Notes: generated from the letters alone by a model not told the origin. A stretch of 64,000 nt of DNA from Competibacter_A sp037045685 (GCA_037045685.1 JBAOII010000024.1:1-64000), one strand, 5' to 3'; shown: positions 40,373 through 49,678, numbered from the stretch's first letter. Program-made: numbers and translations.

Positions 40373-40981
40373 ATGAAAGTGAATCTGCATAAGCTTGGCT
40401 TGGGCTTGGCTGCCTCGATGATGCTGTTTGCTGCCCTGCCCGCTCACGCGATCAACAAGTACGGCTGCATCTATGCCGTCGATCCTTGGGATCATATCGT
40501 CAAGGACCCCTACGGCCGCTGCATTCGCACGCCGTGGTGGACCGCCGAGAAGGATGTCCCGGAATGCGGCGCCGTCGCGGTCGCACCGGCCCCGCCGCAG
40601 TGCGAGAAGATCACGCTGGGAACCGACACCCTCTTCGACTTCGACCGTTCCGAGCTGAAGCCGCGCGGCCGCGACCGGCTCAACCAGTTGGCTTCCGACA
40701 TCAAGCGCGCCGAGCGGGTCTCGGTCGTCAAGATCGTCGGCCACACCGACAGCAAGGGCAGCGACGCCTACAACATGCGCTTGGGCCAGCGCCGCGCCGA
40801 TACCGTGGCCAGCTTCCTGGTCTCCAGGAGCATCCCCGCCGGCAAACTCAAGACCAACAGCATGGGCGAATCCCAGCCGGTCGCGCCCAACACCCTGCCG
40901 AACGGCAAGGATAACCCGGAAGGCCGCGCCCAGAATCGCCGCGTGGAGATCACCACGGTCACGGAGATGTGCCGCGAGTAA
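40373..40981 (+). CDS. OmpA-family peptidoglycan-binding protein
   Basis: This 202-residue protein has a signal peptide (MKVNLHKLGLGLAASMMLFA, cut after AHA) and a short Cys-containing linker (YGCIYAV, GRCIRTPWW, PECGAV, PQCEK). Its C-terminal OmpA/MotB domain has LFDFDRSELKPRGRDRLNQL, VKIVGHTDSKGSDAYNMRLG, QRRADTVASFLV and GRAQNRRVEI. The domain binds peptidoglycan non-covalently. The N-terminal part lacks the eight-strand barrel, so it is a periplasmic or short-anchored protein, as in many environmental gammaproteobacteria. The ATG at 40373 follows GGGAGAG. A strong terminator follows. Confidence 0.92.
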   Translation: MKVNLHKLGLGLAASMMLFAALPAHAINKYGCIYAVDPWDHIVKDPYGRCIRTPWWTAEKDVPECGAVAVAPAPPQCEKITLGTDTLFDFDRSELKPRGRDRLNQLASDIKRAERVSVVKIVGHTDSKGSDAYNMRLGQRRADTVASFLVSRSIPAGKLKTNSMGESQPVAPNTLPNGKDNPEGRAQNRRVEITTVTEMCRE

Positions 40982-41011
40982 TTCCCGAGCCGCTTCGACT
41001 CGCCGTATCCG

Positions 41012-41038
41012 CGCCCCGGTCTTCCGGGGCGTTTTTTT
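41012..41038 (+). terminator. Intrinsic terminator after the OmpA-like gene
   Basis: CGCCCCGG-TCTT-CCGGGGCG forms a perfect 8-bp stem with a tetraloop, followed by seven T residues, 30 bases after the stop codon. Confidence 0.95.
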
Positions 41039-41092
41039 ACCTGCTTGCCGGTTCCGGCCTATAATCCCACGCCGACACCCCGAGAACCGCGC

Positions 41093-42421
41093 ATGCCGCA
41101 AGCCATCGCCACCCTGCTCCGCGCCCGCTGGATCGTGCCGGTCGAACCGGAACATCGCGTTCTGGAACGACACGCCATCGCCATCCAGGACGGTCGCATT
41201 CTCGCCGTCCTGCCGCGCGAGGAAGCCGCTGCCCGCTACCGCGCCGAGGTTTCCCTCGATCTGGACCGGCACGTTCTGATCCCCGGACTGGTCAACGCGC
41301 ACACTCACGCCAGCATGACCTTGCTGCGTGGGCTGGCCGACGATCTGCCCTTGATGACCTGGTTGCAGGATCACATCTGGCCGGTCGAGGCCCGTTGGGT
41401 CGCCCCCGATTTCGTCCGCGACGGCGCCCGACTGGCGATGGCCGAAATGTTGCGGGGTGGCATCACCTGCTTCAACGACATGTACATGTTCCCGGATGTG
41501 GTCGCCTCGGCGGCGCGGGACTGCGGGATGCGCGCCTGCGTGGGCCTGATCGCCCTGGATTTCCCGACCGGTTACGCGCGAAACATCGATGAATATCTGG
41601 CCAAGGGGATGGCCTTGCACGACGAGCTGCGCGCCGATCCGCTGGTGCGCACCGCTTTCGCGCCCCATGCGCCTTACACGGTTTCGGGACCGGCGCTGGA
41701 GCGGATCGGCCGGCTGGCCGCCGAACTCGACCTTCCCATCCATATCCACGTCCACGAAACCGCCGCCGAAATCGCCCGGTCCCAGGCCGAGCACGACTGC
41801 CGGCCGCTGGAACGGCTGGAGCAGTTGGGGTTGTTGACGTCGCGACTGCTGGCGGTGCACATGACCCAGCTCGAACCCGCCGAGATCGAGCGCTTGGCGC
41901 GGGCCGGGGCTCACGTCGCCCATTGCCCGGAATCCAATCTCAAACTGGCCAGCGGCTTTTGCCCCACCGCCCGACTCGACGCCGCCGGCGTCAACGTGGC
42001 CATCGGCACCGACGGCGCGGCCAGCAACAACGACCTCGATTTGTTCGGCGAGATGCGCACCGCCGCCCTGCTCGGCAAGGGCGTGGCCGGCGACGCCGCC
42101 GCGCTGCCGGCGGCCCGCGTGCTGGGCATGGCCACGCTCGGCGGCGCCCGGGCGCTGGGCCTGGAAGCGGAAATCGGGTCGCTGACGCCCGGCAAGGCCG
42201 CCGACATCGTCGCCGTGGATTTCGGCCATCCGGAAACCGAGCCGGTCTACAATCCGATTTCGCAACTGGTCTACGCCACCGGCCGCCACCAGGTCACCGA
42301 TGTCTGGGTCGCCGGCCGGCGGCTGCTGGCCGACCGGCGTCTGACCACGCTGGACATCGCCGACCTGATCGGGCGGGCGCGGGAGTGGCGGCGCAAAGTC
42401 GCCGCCGAACATCGGGCGTGA
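41093..42421 (+). CDS. mtaD: 5-methylthioadenosine/S-adenosylhomocysteine deaminase (TRZ/ATZ amidohydrolase family)
   Basis: This 442-residue metal-dependent amidohydrolase has LIPGLVNAHTHASMTLLRGL with the first His pair, LPIHIHVHETAAEI, VAHCPESNLKLASG and the metal Asp in AIGTDGAASNNDLDLFGEM. The family deaminates MTA, SAH or related nucleosides. It is followed by ubiG (itself a SAM methyltransferase producing SAH) and a HAD phosphatase, the same order as in Pseudomonas. The start is ATG 41093; the ribosome site is weak. Confidence 0.9.
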   Translation: MPQAIATLLRARWIVPVEPEHRVLERHAIAIQDGRILAVLPREEAAARYRAEVSLDLDRHVLIPGLVNAHTHASMTLLRGLADDLPLMTWLQDHIWPVEARWVAPDFVRDGARLAMAEMLRGGITCFNDMYMFPDVVASAARDCGMRACVGLIALDFPTGYARNIDEYLAKGMALHDELRADPLVRTAFAPHAPYTVSGPALERIGRLAAELDLPIHIHVHETAAEIARSQAEHDCRPLERLEQLGLLTSRLLAVHMTQLEPAEIERLARAGAHVAHCPESNLKLASGFCPTARLDAAGVNVAIGTDGAASNNDLDLFGEMRTAALLGKGVAGDAAALPAARVLGMATLGGARALGLEAEIGSLTPGKAADIVAVDFGHPETEPVYNPISQLVYATGRHQVTDVWVAGRRLLADRRLTTLDIADLIGRAREWRRKVAAEHRA

Positions 42422-42495
42422 CCGCCGTCGATTCTCCCTCAAACCGGCCAGCGCAATTTCCTCGCTCAACCTTCAGCCGCCCGATGGAACAGGAC

Positions 42496-43215
42496 ATGAC
42501 GACCGCCAACCCGAACGTGGATTTTCAGGAAATCGCCAAATTCGAGGAACTCGCCAGCCGGTGGTGGGACCCGGACAGCGAGTTCAAGCCCCTGCACGAC
42601 ATCAATCCGTTGCGGCTGAACTACATCGAGGAACGGACCGGCGGACTGGCCGGCAAGCGGACCCTCGACGTGGGTTGCGGCGGCGGCATTTTGGCCGAGA
42701 GCATGGCCCTGCGTGGCGCCTCGGTCACCGGGATCGACATGGGCGAGGCGCCGTTGGCGGTCGCGCGCTTGCACCAGTTGGAATCTGGCGCAGCCTTGGA
42801 CTACCGGCGGATCACCGCCGAGGATCTGGCGGAGAGCGAACCGGCCAGCTTCGACGTGGTGACCTGCATGGAAATGCTGGAACACGTCCCCGACCCGGCC
42901 TCGACGATCCGAGCCTGCGCCCGGCTGCTCAAGCCGGATGGCCACCTGTTTTTTTCCACCATCAACCGCAACCCCAAAGCCTATTTGCTCGCCGTCATCG
43001 GCGCGGAATACCTGTTGCGGCTGCTGCCCAAGGGCACGCACGACTACCGCAAATTCATCCGCCCCTCCGAGCTGGACGACTGGGCGCGGGCTGCCGGGCT
43101 GACGCTCCGCCACCTGACCGGCATGCATTACAACCCCCTGCTGCGCCGCTACCGGCTGGGAGCTGGGGTATCGGTGAACTACCTGGTTCATTGCCGGCAG
43201 GAAGATTCGGCGTGA
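42496..43215 (+). CDS. ubiG: Bifunctional ubiquinone O-methyltransferase
   Basis: UbiG carries out both O-methylations of ubiquinone synthesis using SAM. The 239-residue product shows EIAKFEELASRWWDPDSEFK, LHDINPLRLNYIEERTGGL, the SAM motif TLDVGCGGGILAESMALRG, TCMEMLEHVPDP and FFSTINRNPKAYLLAVIGAE. An in-frame ATG at 42484 (MEQDM...) is an alternative start; 42496 gives the usual length. Its TGA overlaps the GTG of the next gene by four bases (GTGA). Confidence 0.96.
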   Translation: MTTANPNVDFQEIAKFEELASRWWDPDSEFKPLHDINPLRLNYIEERTGGLAGKRTLDVGCGGGILAESMALRGASVTGIDMGEAPLAVARLHQLESGAALDYRRITAEDLAESEPASFDVVTCMEMLEHVPDPASTIRACARLLKPDGHLFFSTINRNPKAYLLAVIGAEYLLRLLPKGTHDYRKFIRPSELDDWARAAGLTLRHLTGMHYNPLLRRYRLGAGVSVNYLVHCRQEDSA

Positions 43216-43904
43216 CCGTTCCCGCGACCGACGCCATCGTCTCTCCCGCCTGCGTGCTGTTCGATCTGGACGGCACCCTGCTGGACACGGCCCCGGACTT
43301 GACGGCGGCCTTGAACCGGCTGCGCGGTGATCGCGGTCTCGGCCCGTTGCCGGTGGAGCGGATTCGCCCCACCATTTCCCGAGGTTCGCCCGGGATGTTG
43401 GGCGTCTGTTTCGGGCTGACGCCCGACCATCCGCATTATCCCGAACTCGACCGACGCTTCCTGGACCTGTACCGCGAAGCCATCGCCGTGGAGACCGCGC
43501 TCTTTCCGGGCATGGCCGACGTGCTGGCCTATCTGGAGACCCGGGCGATTCGCTGGGGCGTGGTCACCAACAAGCCGGGCTGGCTGGCGGAGCCGCTGCT
43601 GAAGACGCTCGCGCTCTGGCCGCGCGCCGCCTGCGTGGTCAGCGGCGACACGCTCGACAAGCGCAAGCCCGATCCGGAACCGCTGCTGTACGCCTGCGAG
43701 CGGTTGGGCGCGGCCCCGGAACGCTCGCTGTACGTGGGCGACGCCGAACGCGACGTGCTGGCCGGCAACCGGGCGGGCCTGCGCACGCTGGTGGCCGGCT
43801 TCGGTTACCTGGGCGCCGAAGACCGGCCGGAGGAATGGGGCGCCGACGGTTTTCTGGAACGGCCCGGCGATCTGTTCGCCTGGCTTGGCGCGACCGGCGC
43901 GTAG
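43212..43904 (+). CDS. HAD-family phosphatase, phosphoglycolate phosphatase / MupP type
   Basis: This 230-residue haloacid-dehalogenase phosphatase shows all four motifs: LFDLDGTLLDTAPDL (nucleophile Asp), WGVVTNKPG, DKRKPDPEPLLYACERLG and LYVGDAERDVLAGNRAG. It begins at GTG 43212 overlapping the ubiG stop, with AGGAAG upstream. Gph-type enzymes dephosphorylate phosphoglycolate, but the ubiG-linked copy in Pseudomonas is MupP, which acts on N-acetylmuramate-6-phosphate in peptidoglycan recycling. Context therefore favours MupP, although sequence alone does not prove it. Confidence 0.88.
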   Translation: MTVPATDAIVSPACVLFDLDGTLLDTAPDLTAALNRLRGDRGLGPLPVERIRPTISRGSPGMLGVCFGLTPDHPHYPELDRRFLDLYREAIAVETALFPGMADVLAYLETRAIRWGVVTNKPGWLAEPLLKTLALWPRAACVVSGDTLDKRKPDPEPLLYACERLGAAPERSLYVGDAERDVLAGNRAGLRTLVAGFGYLGAEDRPEEWGADGFLERPGDLFAWLGATGA

Positions 43905-43960
43905 GCTCGCCCGATCGGGGGATCGGAACGCTCCCCCGGTCCAGCGTCCCGGACCGGCCG

Positions 43961-44815
43961 TCACCGAACGCCCGGGAGCCCGAGCAGCGCCAGGGCGCTC
44001 GCCAGCAGCGTACTCCGCGCCCACAGTTGCCACCAGAACAGCCGGTCCGGTTCAGGCGATGCCCGTTTGGCCCACAAGACGGTCGCGTTGTCCTGCTGGG
44101 GATGCCGGCGCGACATCACCTCCTCCAACAAGGGCCGGCAAGGCGATGGAGCGGTGCGGGCATCCTTCAGAACGGCGGCAATTTCCCGCTCGCTCAAGGT
44201 CAGAAGGCCATCGCTCGCCAGCAAGATCTGATCATTGGGCTTGAGCGCGAACGGCTGGCGCGGCAAATCCACCAGCTCCAGATCGTCCCCGGTGACGGCG
44301 CTGATCAAGGCGTTGCGGTCGGGATGAGAGGCGGCATCCTCGGCGCTGATCTCGCCGGCGCTCACCTGCTCGGCCAAGACGCTGCGGTAAGCGTGATCCT
44401 GATTGAGCCGGCGCAAGCGCCCCCGCCGCCACAGCCACAACGGCGAATCGCCGACGCTGATCCAGTACAGCCCTTCCTCCGCCAGCACCACCGCCAGCAG
44501 GGTGCAGCCCATTCCGCCGAGATGCTCCTGATCGGTCGCCACTTCCAGCGCCATCCGCCCGTTGACGTGGCGCAAGGTGCGCTCCAGCCGCTCGGGAACG
44601 GTGGTCGCGGGCACGGCATCGTAGGCTTCGATAAAGCCGCGAACCGCCAAGGCGCTGGCCAGGGCGCCGGCCCTTTCGCCGCCCATGCCATCGGCGAGCA
44701 CCAGCAGCAACTCGCCCGCCTCCAGTTGCGGCGGTAACTCGAACACCCCGAAGTCGTCCTCCTGCCGGGGACGGCTACCCTGCGTCATGTCTTCGTCGTG
44801 GATCCACCCCCCCAT
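43961..44815 (-). CDS. PP2C-family serine/threonine phosphatase
   Basis: This 284-residue PP2C-type phosphatase has RPRQEDDFGVFEL near the N-terminus, LLVLADGMGGERAGALASA, WISVGDSPLWLWRRG, LASDGLLTLSEREI and QDNATVLWAK, the metal-binding Asp/Gly series of the family. A hydrophobic C-terminus (STLLASALALLGLPG) may anchor it to the membrane. The start ATG 44815 follows GGGGGAA. It is the last gene of a kinase-FHA-FHA-PP2C operon on the minus strand and should reverse the phosphorylation made by that kinase. Confidence 0.9.
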   Translation of the reverse strand: MGGWIHDEDMTQGSRPRQEDDFGVFELPPQLEAGELLLVLADGMGGERAGALASALAVRGFIEAYDAVPATTVPERLERTLRHVNGRMALEVATDQEHLGGMGCTLLAVVLAEEGLYWISVGDSPLWLWRRGRLRRLNQDHAYRSVLAEQVSAGEISAEDAASHPDRNALISAVTGDDLELVDLPRQPFALKPNDQILLASDGLLTLSEREIAAVLKDARTAPSPCRPLLEEVMSRRHPQQDNATVLWAKRASPEPDRLFWWQLWARSTLLASALALLGLPGVR

Positions 44816-44840
44816 GTTTCCCCCGGCCTCTCGGTTATTG

Positions 44841-45359
44841 TCATTTATAGTCATTGTCGTGCCAGTCGAAATCCGGGCCACACAGCGGCGCGAACCTCAG
44901 CCGGGTTTGTCCGAGTTGCAGGATATCGCCGCCGGCCAATTCCACCGATCCCCGCGCCGGCTGGCCGTTCAACCAGGTTTCGGGGGCGACGGCCTGCAGA
45001 TAAAAGCGGCGCGAGCGGGCGGTGTAGATGATGGCCGCCTGGTTGTCTCGGCTGATCGCGGCATCGCCGAAATCCAGCCGGACCCGCGCCTCGGAGCCCC
45101 GGCCGATATCGTTGACCCCATAGCCCAGCGGCAACACCTGCCCGCGTCCCGGACCGGCGACAATCGCCAGCCAAGCGACGACCGCGCCGACCCGGCAATC
45201 CGGGACGAGGCCGCTGGTCGGGGCCGGTTTGGCTTGAGCGGCGTCACGAGCGGCTTTCGGCCGGGATTTGGGTCCCGGTTCGGGGCGGGCGACGCGCCGG
45301 GTGGGCTCGATCGCTGGCGGCGCGGACGAACCCTTGTTCAAACCGCGATAGAGAGGCAT
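44841..45359 (-). CDS. FHA-domain protein, degenerate
   Basis: The 172-residue product has a basic, proline-rich N-terminus (residues 1-50) and a C-terminal FHA-like domain: VNDIGRGSEARVRLDF with Gly86-Arg87, AISRDNQAAI (Ser103-Arg104 kept, the usual His replaced by Asn/Gln) and ETWLNGQPARG. Replacement of the SxxH and TNG residues suggests weak or lost phosphothreonine binding. It lies between a canonical FHA gene and the PP2C gene and probably works with them. Confidence 0.85.
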   Translation of the reverse strand: MPLYRGLNKGSSAPPAIEPTRRVARPEPGPKSRPKAARDAAQAKPAPTSGLVPDCRVGAVVAWLAIVAGPGRGQVLPLGYGVNDIGRGSEARVRLDFGDAAISRDNQAAIIYTARSRRFYLQAVAPETWLNGQPARGSVELAGGDILQLGQTRLRFAPLCGPDFDWHDNDYK

Positions 45360-45399
45360 GACACGTTCTCCAGTTGCAAGCGGGATTTCCGGTCGGAGA

Positions 45400-45759
45400 T
45401 CAATCGTCGCCCGTCAGAAAGTGCAGGCGCACCTCGCCCAGCTCCACCACGTCGCTGTTGTTGAGCGTCTTGGTTCGAACCCGCTGCCCGTTGACCCAGG
45501 TTCCGTTGGTCGAATCCAAGTCGCAAATCTGGAAGGTGCCATCGGGCAGGTGATAGATTTCGGCGTGATGGCCGGAAACCGAATCGTTTTCGAAGCAAAT
45601 GTCGTTTCCCGGCGCCCGCCCCAGCCGGCATAAGGGCGAACGCAGTCGCAGATCGCCTTTGCCCAGCGAATCGGTCCGAATGAACCGCGCCTGGATGAAC
45701 ACGGCTTCCGGCTCCCGATCATGACGGCGGCGGAAAAATGGCCACTTGGGAAATTTCAT
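45400..45759 (-). CDS. FHA-domain phosphopeptide-binding protein
   Basis: This 119-residue protein is essentially one canonical FHA domain. It shows CRLGRAPGNDI (Gly47-Arg48), SVSGHHAEIYH (Ser62, His65), and DLDSTNGTWVNGQRV (Ser83-Thr84-Asn85-Gly86). Such domains bind phosphothreonine in partners of Ser/Thr kinases. Its ATG overlaps the stop of the kinase gene as ATGA, so the two are translationally coupled, and the kinase is the probable source of its ligand. Confidence 0.93.
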   Translation of the reverse strand: MKFPKWPFFRRRHDREPEAVFIQARFIRTDSLGKGDLRLRSPLCRLGRAPGNDICFENDSVSGHHAEIYHLPDGTFQICDLDSTNGTWVNGQRVRTKTLNNSDVVELGEVRLHFLTGDD

Positions 45760-47778
45760 TTTTGATTGAACCCAGTCGAAACGGGTGGCTCCCAGGGATT
45801 GCCGACAGTGGTTTTGGAGGCCGGTCTTTCTCGCGCCGAAGGTTCCGGTTCGACGGTGCCCGGTCGCGGCGCGGCTGGCCTTCTACCGGCCTGCCGCCGC
45901 GCGCTGCGGGACGGGGCCTTCGAAGCCTTGGCCGGCCGGGCGCCGGTCCGGTTCGCGACCGATCCCTGAGCGATGGGCTTAGCCGTCTTGTCAGCTTGCA
46001 ATTTGACGGCGGGTGCAGCCTCTGGCGTCAAAAATTCGCCGGCTGTCCCGGTCACGGGTTCCGGCGGACCTTCGATAGCCTGCGTCTCGACCGGCTCGGG
46101 CCGCGCGGTCGGATCGCTCGATTCCGGCGCGGGCGACGATCCCGCATCGGCGGTTCCGGGAGGCGGCACCGGCTGGCCGGATGGCGCGACGGGCGACGAT
46201 CCCGTTACCGCCGTCTCCGAGACCGGCGATTCCGCCGAGATCGCCGGGGTCGCCGATGGCGACACGGTCGGTTGTTCGGCCATGGGCGCCGGTCCGGCGG
46301 TCGATCCGGCGGAGTCGGTCACCGCAGCCGGCGGCGGGATCGCCGCCGCAACGGACGGCCCGGCGCCCGGTTCGGGCGTCGCGGAACCTGGAACCGGAAC
46401 CGGCGGCGCCACGGAAACCGGCGCCTCGGCGACAACCGGAGAACCCGAAATCGCGGCGGGTGGTGGCCCTTGATCCAGACCGGAGCGGAATGGCGGTTGC
46501 TCCTCGATCGAGAACGGCCATAACCAGACGAGCGTCGGCACCGCCAGCGCCGCCAACACCAAGCCGGCTCCCACCAGGATTTGGGAGGATGCTTTGCGAC
46601 GGGTCGAATCCGGGTTCGGCGGTGGCCGCAACACCTCCAGCCGCCGGCCAGCGGTGAGGTGGTTGGCGTCGAGTGGCGGCAAAATCCTCAGCTCGTCGCC
46701 GTCCGCAACCGGCTCCGCCGCCGCCGGCGCGGACGATTTGATCAAGCGCGGCGCTTCAGGTTCTCTGGCGGGTCCGCCGCCGGGCTTCAACCACGGTCCC
46801 AGGAGGACCGTCTCATCGTCGTCCTCGTCTGGGGCGGGCGGCTCGTTCAGGGCGGCCCGCATCTCGGCCACCGTGGCGAAGCGTTGCTCCGGCCGCACCG
46901 CCAGCGCCCGGTCGATGGCCCGCAGCAGCCGGACCCCGTAGCGGCCGGCGCAGACCCGCGCCGCCGGCTCCAGGCTGTCCTCCAGCAAGCGCTCGGCCGC
47001 CTCCACCGGCGGCTGGCCGGTCACGCAGCGGTACAGCACCGCCCCCAGCGCGTACACGTCCGTCCAGGGACCGTAGCGGTCGTTGCGGGTCGTGTACTGC
47101 TCCGGCGGGGAATAGCCCGGCGTCACCAGGCTGGTCACGCTCTTGCTGTGCCGGCCCACCGCCTCCCGCGCCGCCCCGAAATCGATCAGGATCACCCGGT
47201 GGTCGTGGGCCCGCACGTACAGGTTGGACGGCTTGATGTCCCGGTGCAGAAAGCCTTGCTCGTGGACCGCTTGCAGCGCCGGCAGCACGTCCTCCAGCAG
47301 CCCCCGCACCTCCCCCTCGTCCAGCGTCTCCCCCTCCTGCAGCACCGCGTTCAGCGGCTCCCCCTCCTCGTAGTCCATCACGATGTAGGCCGTGCCGTGC
47401 GCCCGGAAGTACCGCTTCACCCGCACCACAAACGGGTGCTGCACCCGCGCCAAAACCCGCGCTTCGTCCAGAAAACCGCTCCAGACCCCAGAGGTAATCC
47501 GACAATCGCTCGTCGTTGCCGCCAACTCCACCGCCCTGCGTGTTGGAATGGACGGTCACGCCATCGGCATCGCGGTACGACCATTCGACGGGGAAGTATT
47601 CCTTGATGGCGACCGAAGTTTCGAGATGGGTATCCCAGGCTTTGTAGGTCACGCCGAAACCACCGGCCCCCAGAATGGCGTCGATGCGGTATTCGTCCAA
47701 CATGCAGCCCGACGCCAAGGCATTGGCACGGCGAGTGCCGCCCTTGGATGGCGTGGCCGGATTGGCGGTGTTGGTCAT
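45756..47778 (-). CDS. Transmembrane Ser/Thr protein kinase, single-base frame break
   Basis: This reads as one 673-residue kinase after removing one extra base. The frame from ATG 47778 has the glycine loop IDAILGAGGFGVTYKAWD and VAIKEYFPVEW. The break lies in a TTTT run at 47472-47475 (RF-LDEARVLARVQHPFV after repair). The rest carries FLHRDIKPSNLYV, LIDFGAAREAV, GYSPPEQYT and VYALGAVLYRCVTG, then a linker, one membrane helix (ILVGAGLVLAALAVPTLVWL) and a long Pro/Ala/Ser-rich tail ending NPWEPPVSTGFNQK, probably periplasmic. It starts an operon with two FHA proteins and a PP2C phosphatase. Confidence 0.85.
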
Positions 47779-48225
47779 GAAAGCAACCTGACGGTGGCGC
47801 GGAACGAACCGCTAACGATCCGCGCCGCAGGGCGAGCGCGGGAACGGGAAAATACCTACATTATTCATGCCAATCATGCGGATGACGGATGGCTCAACAG
47901 CGATGCGGCTGCCCTTGCTCGGAAAATCCGCCCGACGGAACCACGCCGACGCGAAAGAGCAATTTCATTTTTGATTGAAACCCGTTCTGGCGGGAGGCTC
48001 CCAAGGATTGCGAACCGCCCCCTTCCACCGGAACTTGAAGGGCGATCCAGCGTTCTTGACGGTGTAATGCGGTCAAAATCGGCTTCGTCCGGCCGGTGGG
48101 CGGAAGCTGGAGCGATGGTTCGACCGATGACCTTTTTGGGCGGCGTGGCCGCACGGACGATGTCGGTCATGGCCGTGCGCGGGACGGGTTGCCGGAAGTG
48201 CCGTTGCGAGCCAGCGGAAGCGACG
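47779..48225 (-). pseudogene. Relic: 3' ends of a kinase copy and an asnS copy
   Basis: Reading on the minus strand, about 48020-47970 encodes NPWEPPARTGFNQK-stop with an overlapping ATGAAATT, nearly the same as the kinase C-terminus NPWEPPVSTGFNQK and the start of its FHA neighbour. Further on, 47880-47812 encodes MIGMNNVGIFPFPRSP...ADR-stop, clearly related to the asnS C-terminus VTGMSNVRDVIPFPRTP...ADY-stop. Order asnS, kinase 3' fragment, asnS 3' fragment, kinase is what a tandem duplication of asnS-kinase followed by deletion would leave. No functional gene remains. Confidence 0.7.
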
Positions 48226-49626
48226 TCAATAGTCCGCGCTGCGGGGCGTGCGCGGAAACGGAATGACATCTCTGACATTACTCATGCCGGTCACGTAACT
48301 GATGGTGCGCTCGAACCCCAGCCCGAAACCGGCGTGTGGCACGCTGCCGTAGCGGCGCAAATCGCGGTACCAATGATAAGCCGCCTTGTTCATGCCCGAC
48401 TCGTCGAGGCGCGCGTCCAGCACGTCCAGCCGCTCCTCGCGCTGGCTGCCGCCGACGATTTCGCCGATGCCCGGGACCAGTACGTCCATCGCCGCCACCG
48501 TGCGGCCATCGTCGTTCAACCGCATATAAAAGCTTTTGATTTCTTTAGGATAATTGACCAGCACCAGAGGTCCGCCGACATGGTCTTCCGCCAGATAGCG
48601 CTCGTGCTCGGACTGGAGATCCATGCCCCAGCGCACCGGAAACTCGAAGGAGCGGTCGGCCTTTTGCAAAATGCCGATCGCTTCAGTGTAATCCAGCCGC
48701 TCGAACGGCGACTGAACCACCTGTTCCAGCCGTCGGATACAGGTTTTGTCGATCCGCTGGGCGAAAAACGCCATGTCGTCGGCGCGCTCGGTCAGCAAGG
48801 CCTGGAAAATCGACTTCAACAGCGCTTCGGCCAGATCGGCGTTGGCGTGCAGATCGGCGAAGGCGGTTTCCGGCTCCACCATCCAGAATTCGGCCAGATG
48901 ACGGCTGGTGTTGGAGTTCTCGGCGCGAAACGTCGGGCCAAACGTGTAAACTTTCGACAGGGCCAGACAGTAAGCTTCGACGTTGAGCTGGCCGGAAACG
49001 GTCAAAAAGGTCTCGCGGCCGAAGAAATCCTGGTCGAAATCGATGCCGCCCTCGGGCGTGCGCGGCGGATTGACCATGTCCAGGGTGCTGACCCGAAACA
49101 GCGCGCCGGCCCCCTCGCAGTCGCTGGCGGTGATGATCGGGGTATGCACCCAGAAATAGCCGCGCTCGTGGAAAAAGCGGTGAACGGCTTGGGCGAGGCA
49201 ATGGCGCACCCGCGCCACGGCGCCGATGCTGTTGGTGCGCGGTCGCAGATGCGCCACCGTCCGCAGATATTCGAAGCTGTGCGGCTTGGGAGCGATAGGA
49301 TAGGTTTCGGGGTCTTCGATCCCGCCGACGACCTCGATGGTCTCGGCCCGCAATTCCACCGCTTGGCCTTTGCCGGCGGAGGCGACCAGCTCGCCGGTGA
49401 CCCGGATCGCGCAACCGGCGGTCAAATGCAACACTTCGCTCTGATAATTGGGCAATCCGGCCGGCACGATCACCTGAAGCGGCTCGAAACCCGAGCCGTC
49501 GTGAACGGTCACGAACGACAGACCCGCCTTGGAATCGCGGCGGGTGCGCACCCAGCCCTGCACGGTCGCCGACCGGCCCAAGGGGATTTGGCCGCCGAGC
49601 ACGGCGGCGATGGCATGTGCGGACAT
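48226..49626 (-). CDS. asnS: Asparaginyl-tRNA synthetase
   Basis: This 466-residue class II enzyme charges tRNA-Asn and has the same length as E. coli AsnS. The OB fold is VQGWVRTRRDSKAGLSFVTV. The catalytic core includes FFHERGYFWVHTPIITASDC, FTFGPTFRAE-type motif 2 (VYTFGPTFRAENSNTSRHLA) and motif 3 GFGLGFERTISYVTGMSNVR. The start ATG 49626 matches the family; the longer open frame is rejected. It is followed on the same strand by a relic of its own 3' end and the kinase operon. Confidence 0.97.
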   Translation of the reverse strand: MSAHAIAAVLGGQIPLGRSATVQGWVRTRRDSKAGLSFVTVHDGSGFEPLQVIVPAGLPNYQSEVLHLTAGCAIRVTGELVASAGKGQAVELRAETIEVVGGIEDPETYPIAPKPHSFEYLRTVAHLRPRTNSIGAVARVRHCLAQAVHRFFHERGYFWVHTPIITASDCEGAGALFRVSTLDMVNPPRTPEGGIDFDQDFFGRETFLTVSGQLNVEAYCLALSKVYTFGPTFRAENSNTSRHLAEFWMVEPETAFADLHANADLAEALLKSIFQALLTERADDMAFFAQRIDKTCIRRLEQVVQSPFERLDYTEAIGILQKADRSFEFPVRWGMDLQSEHERYLAEDHVGGPLVLVNYPKEIKSFYMRLNDDGRTVAAMDVLVPGIGEIVGGSQREERLDVLDARLDESGMNKAAYHWYRDLRRYGSVPHAGFGLGFERTISYVTGMSNVRDVIPFPRTPRSADY

Positions 49627-49678
49627 CGGACGGTCTGCTCCCGAAAACGGCCGGCCCCGAAGGCTGGCCCGAGGCCGA

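Noticed and set aside
40217..42469. 750-codon minus-strand frame antisense to the OmpA-like and deaminase genes
   Set aside because: Signal peptide, OmpA domain and metal-binding motifs fix the plus strand as coding.
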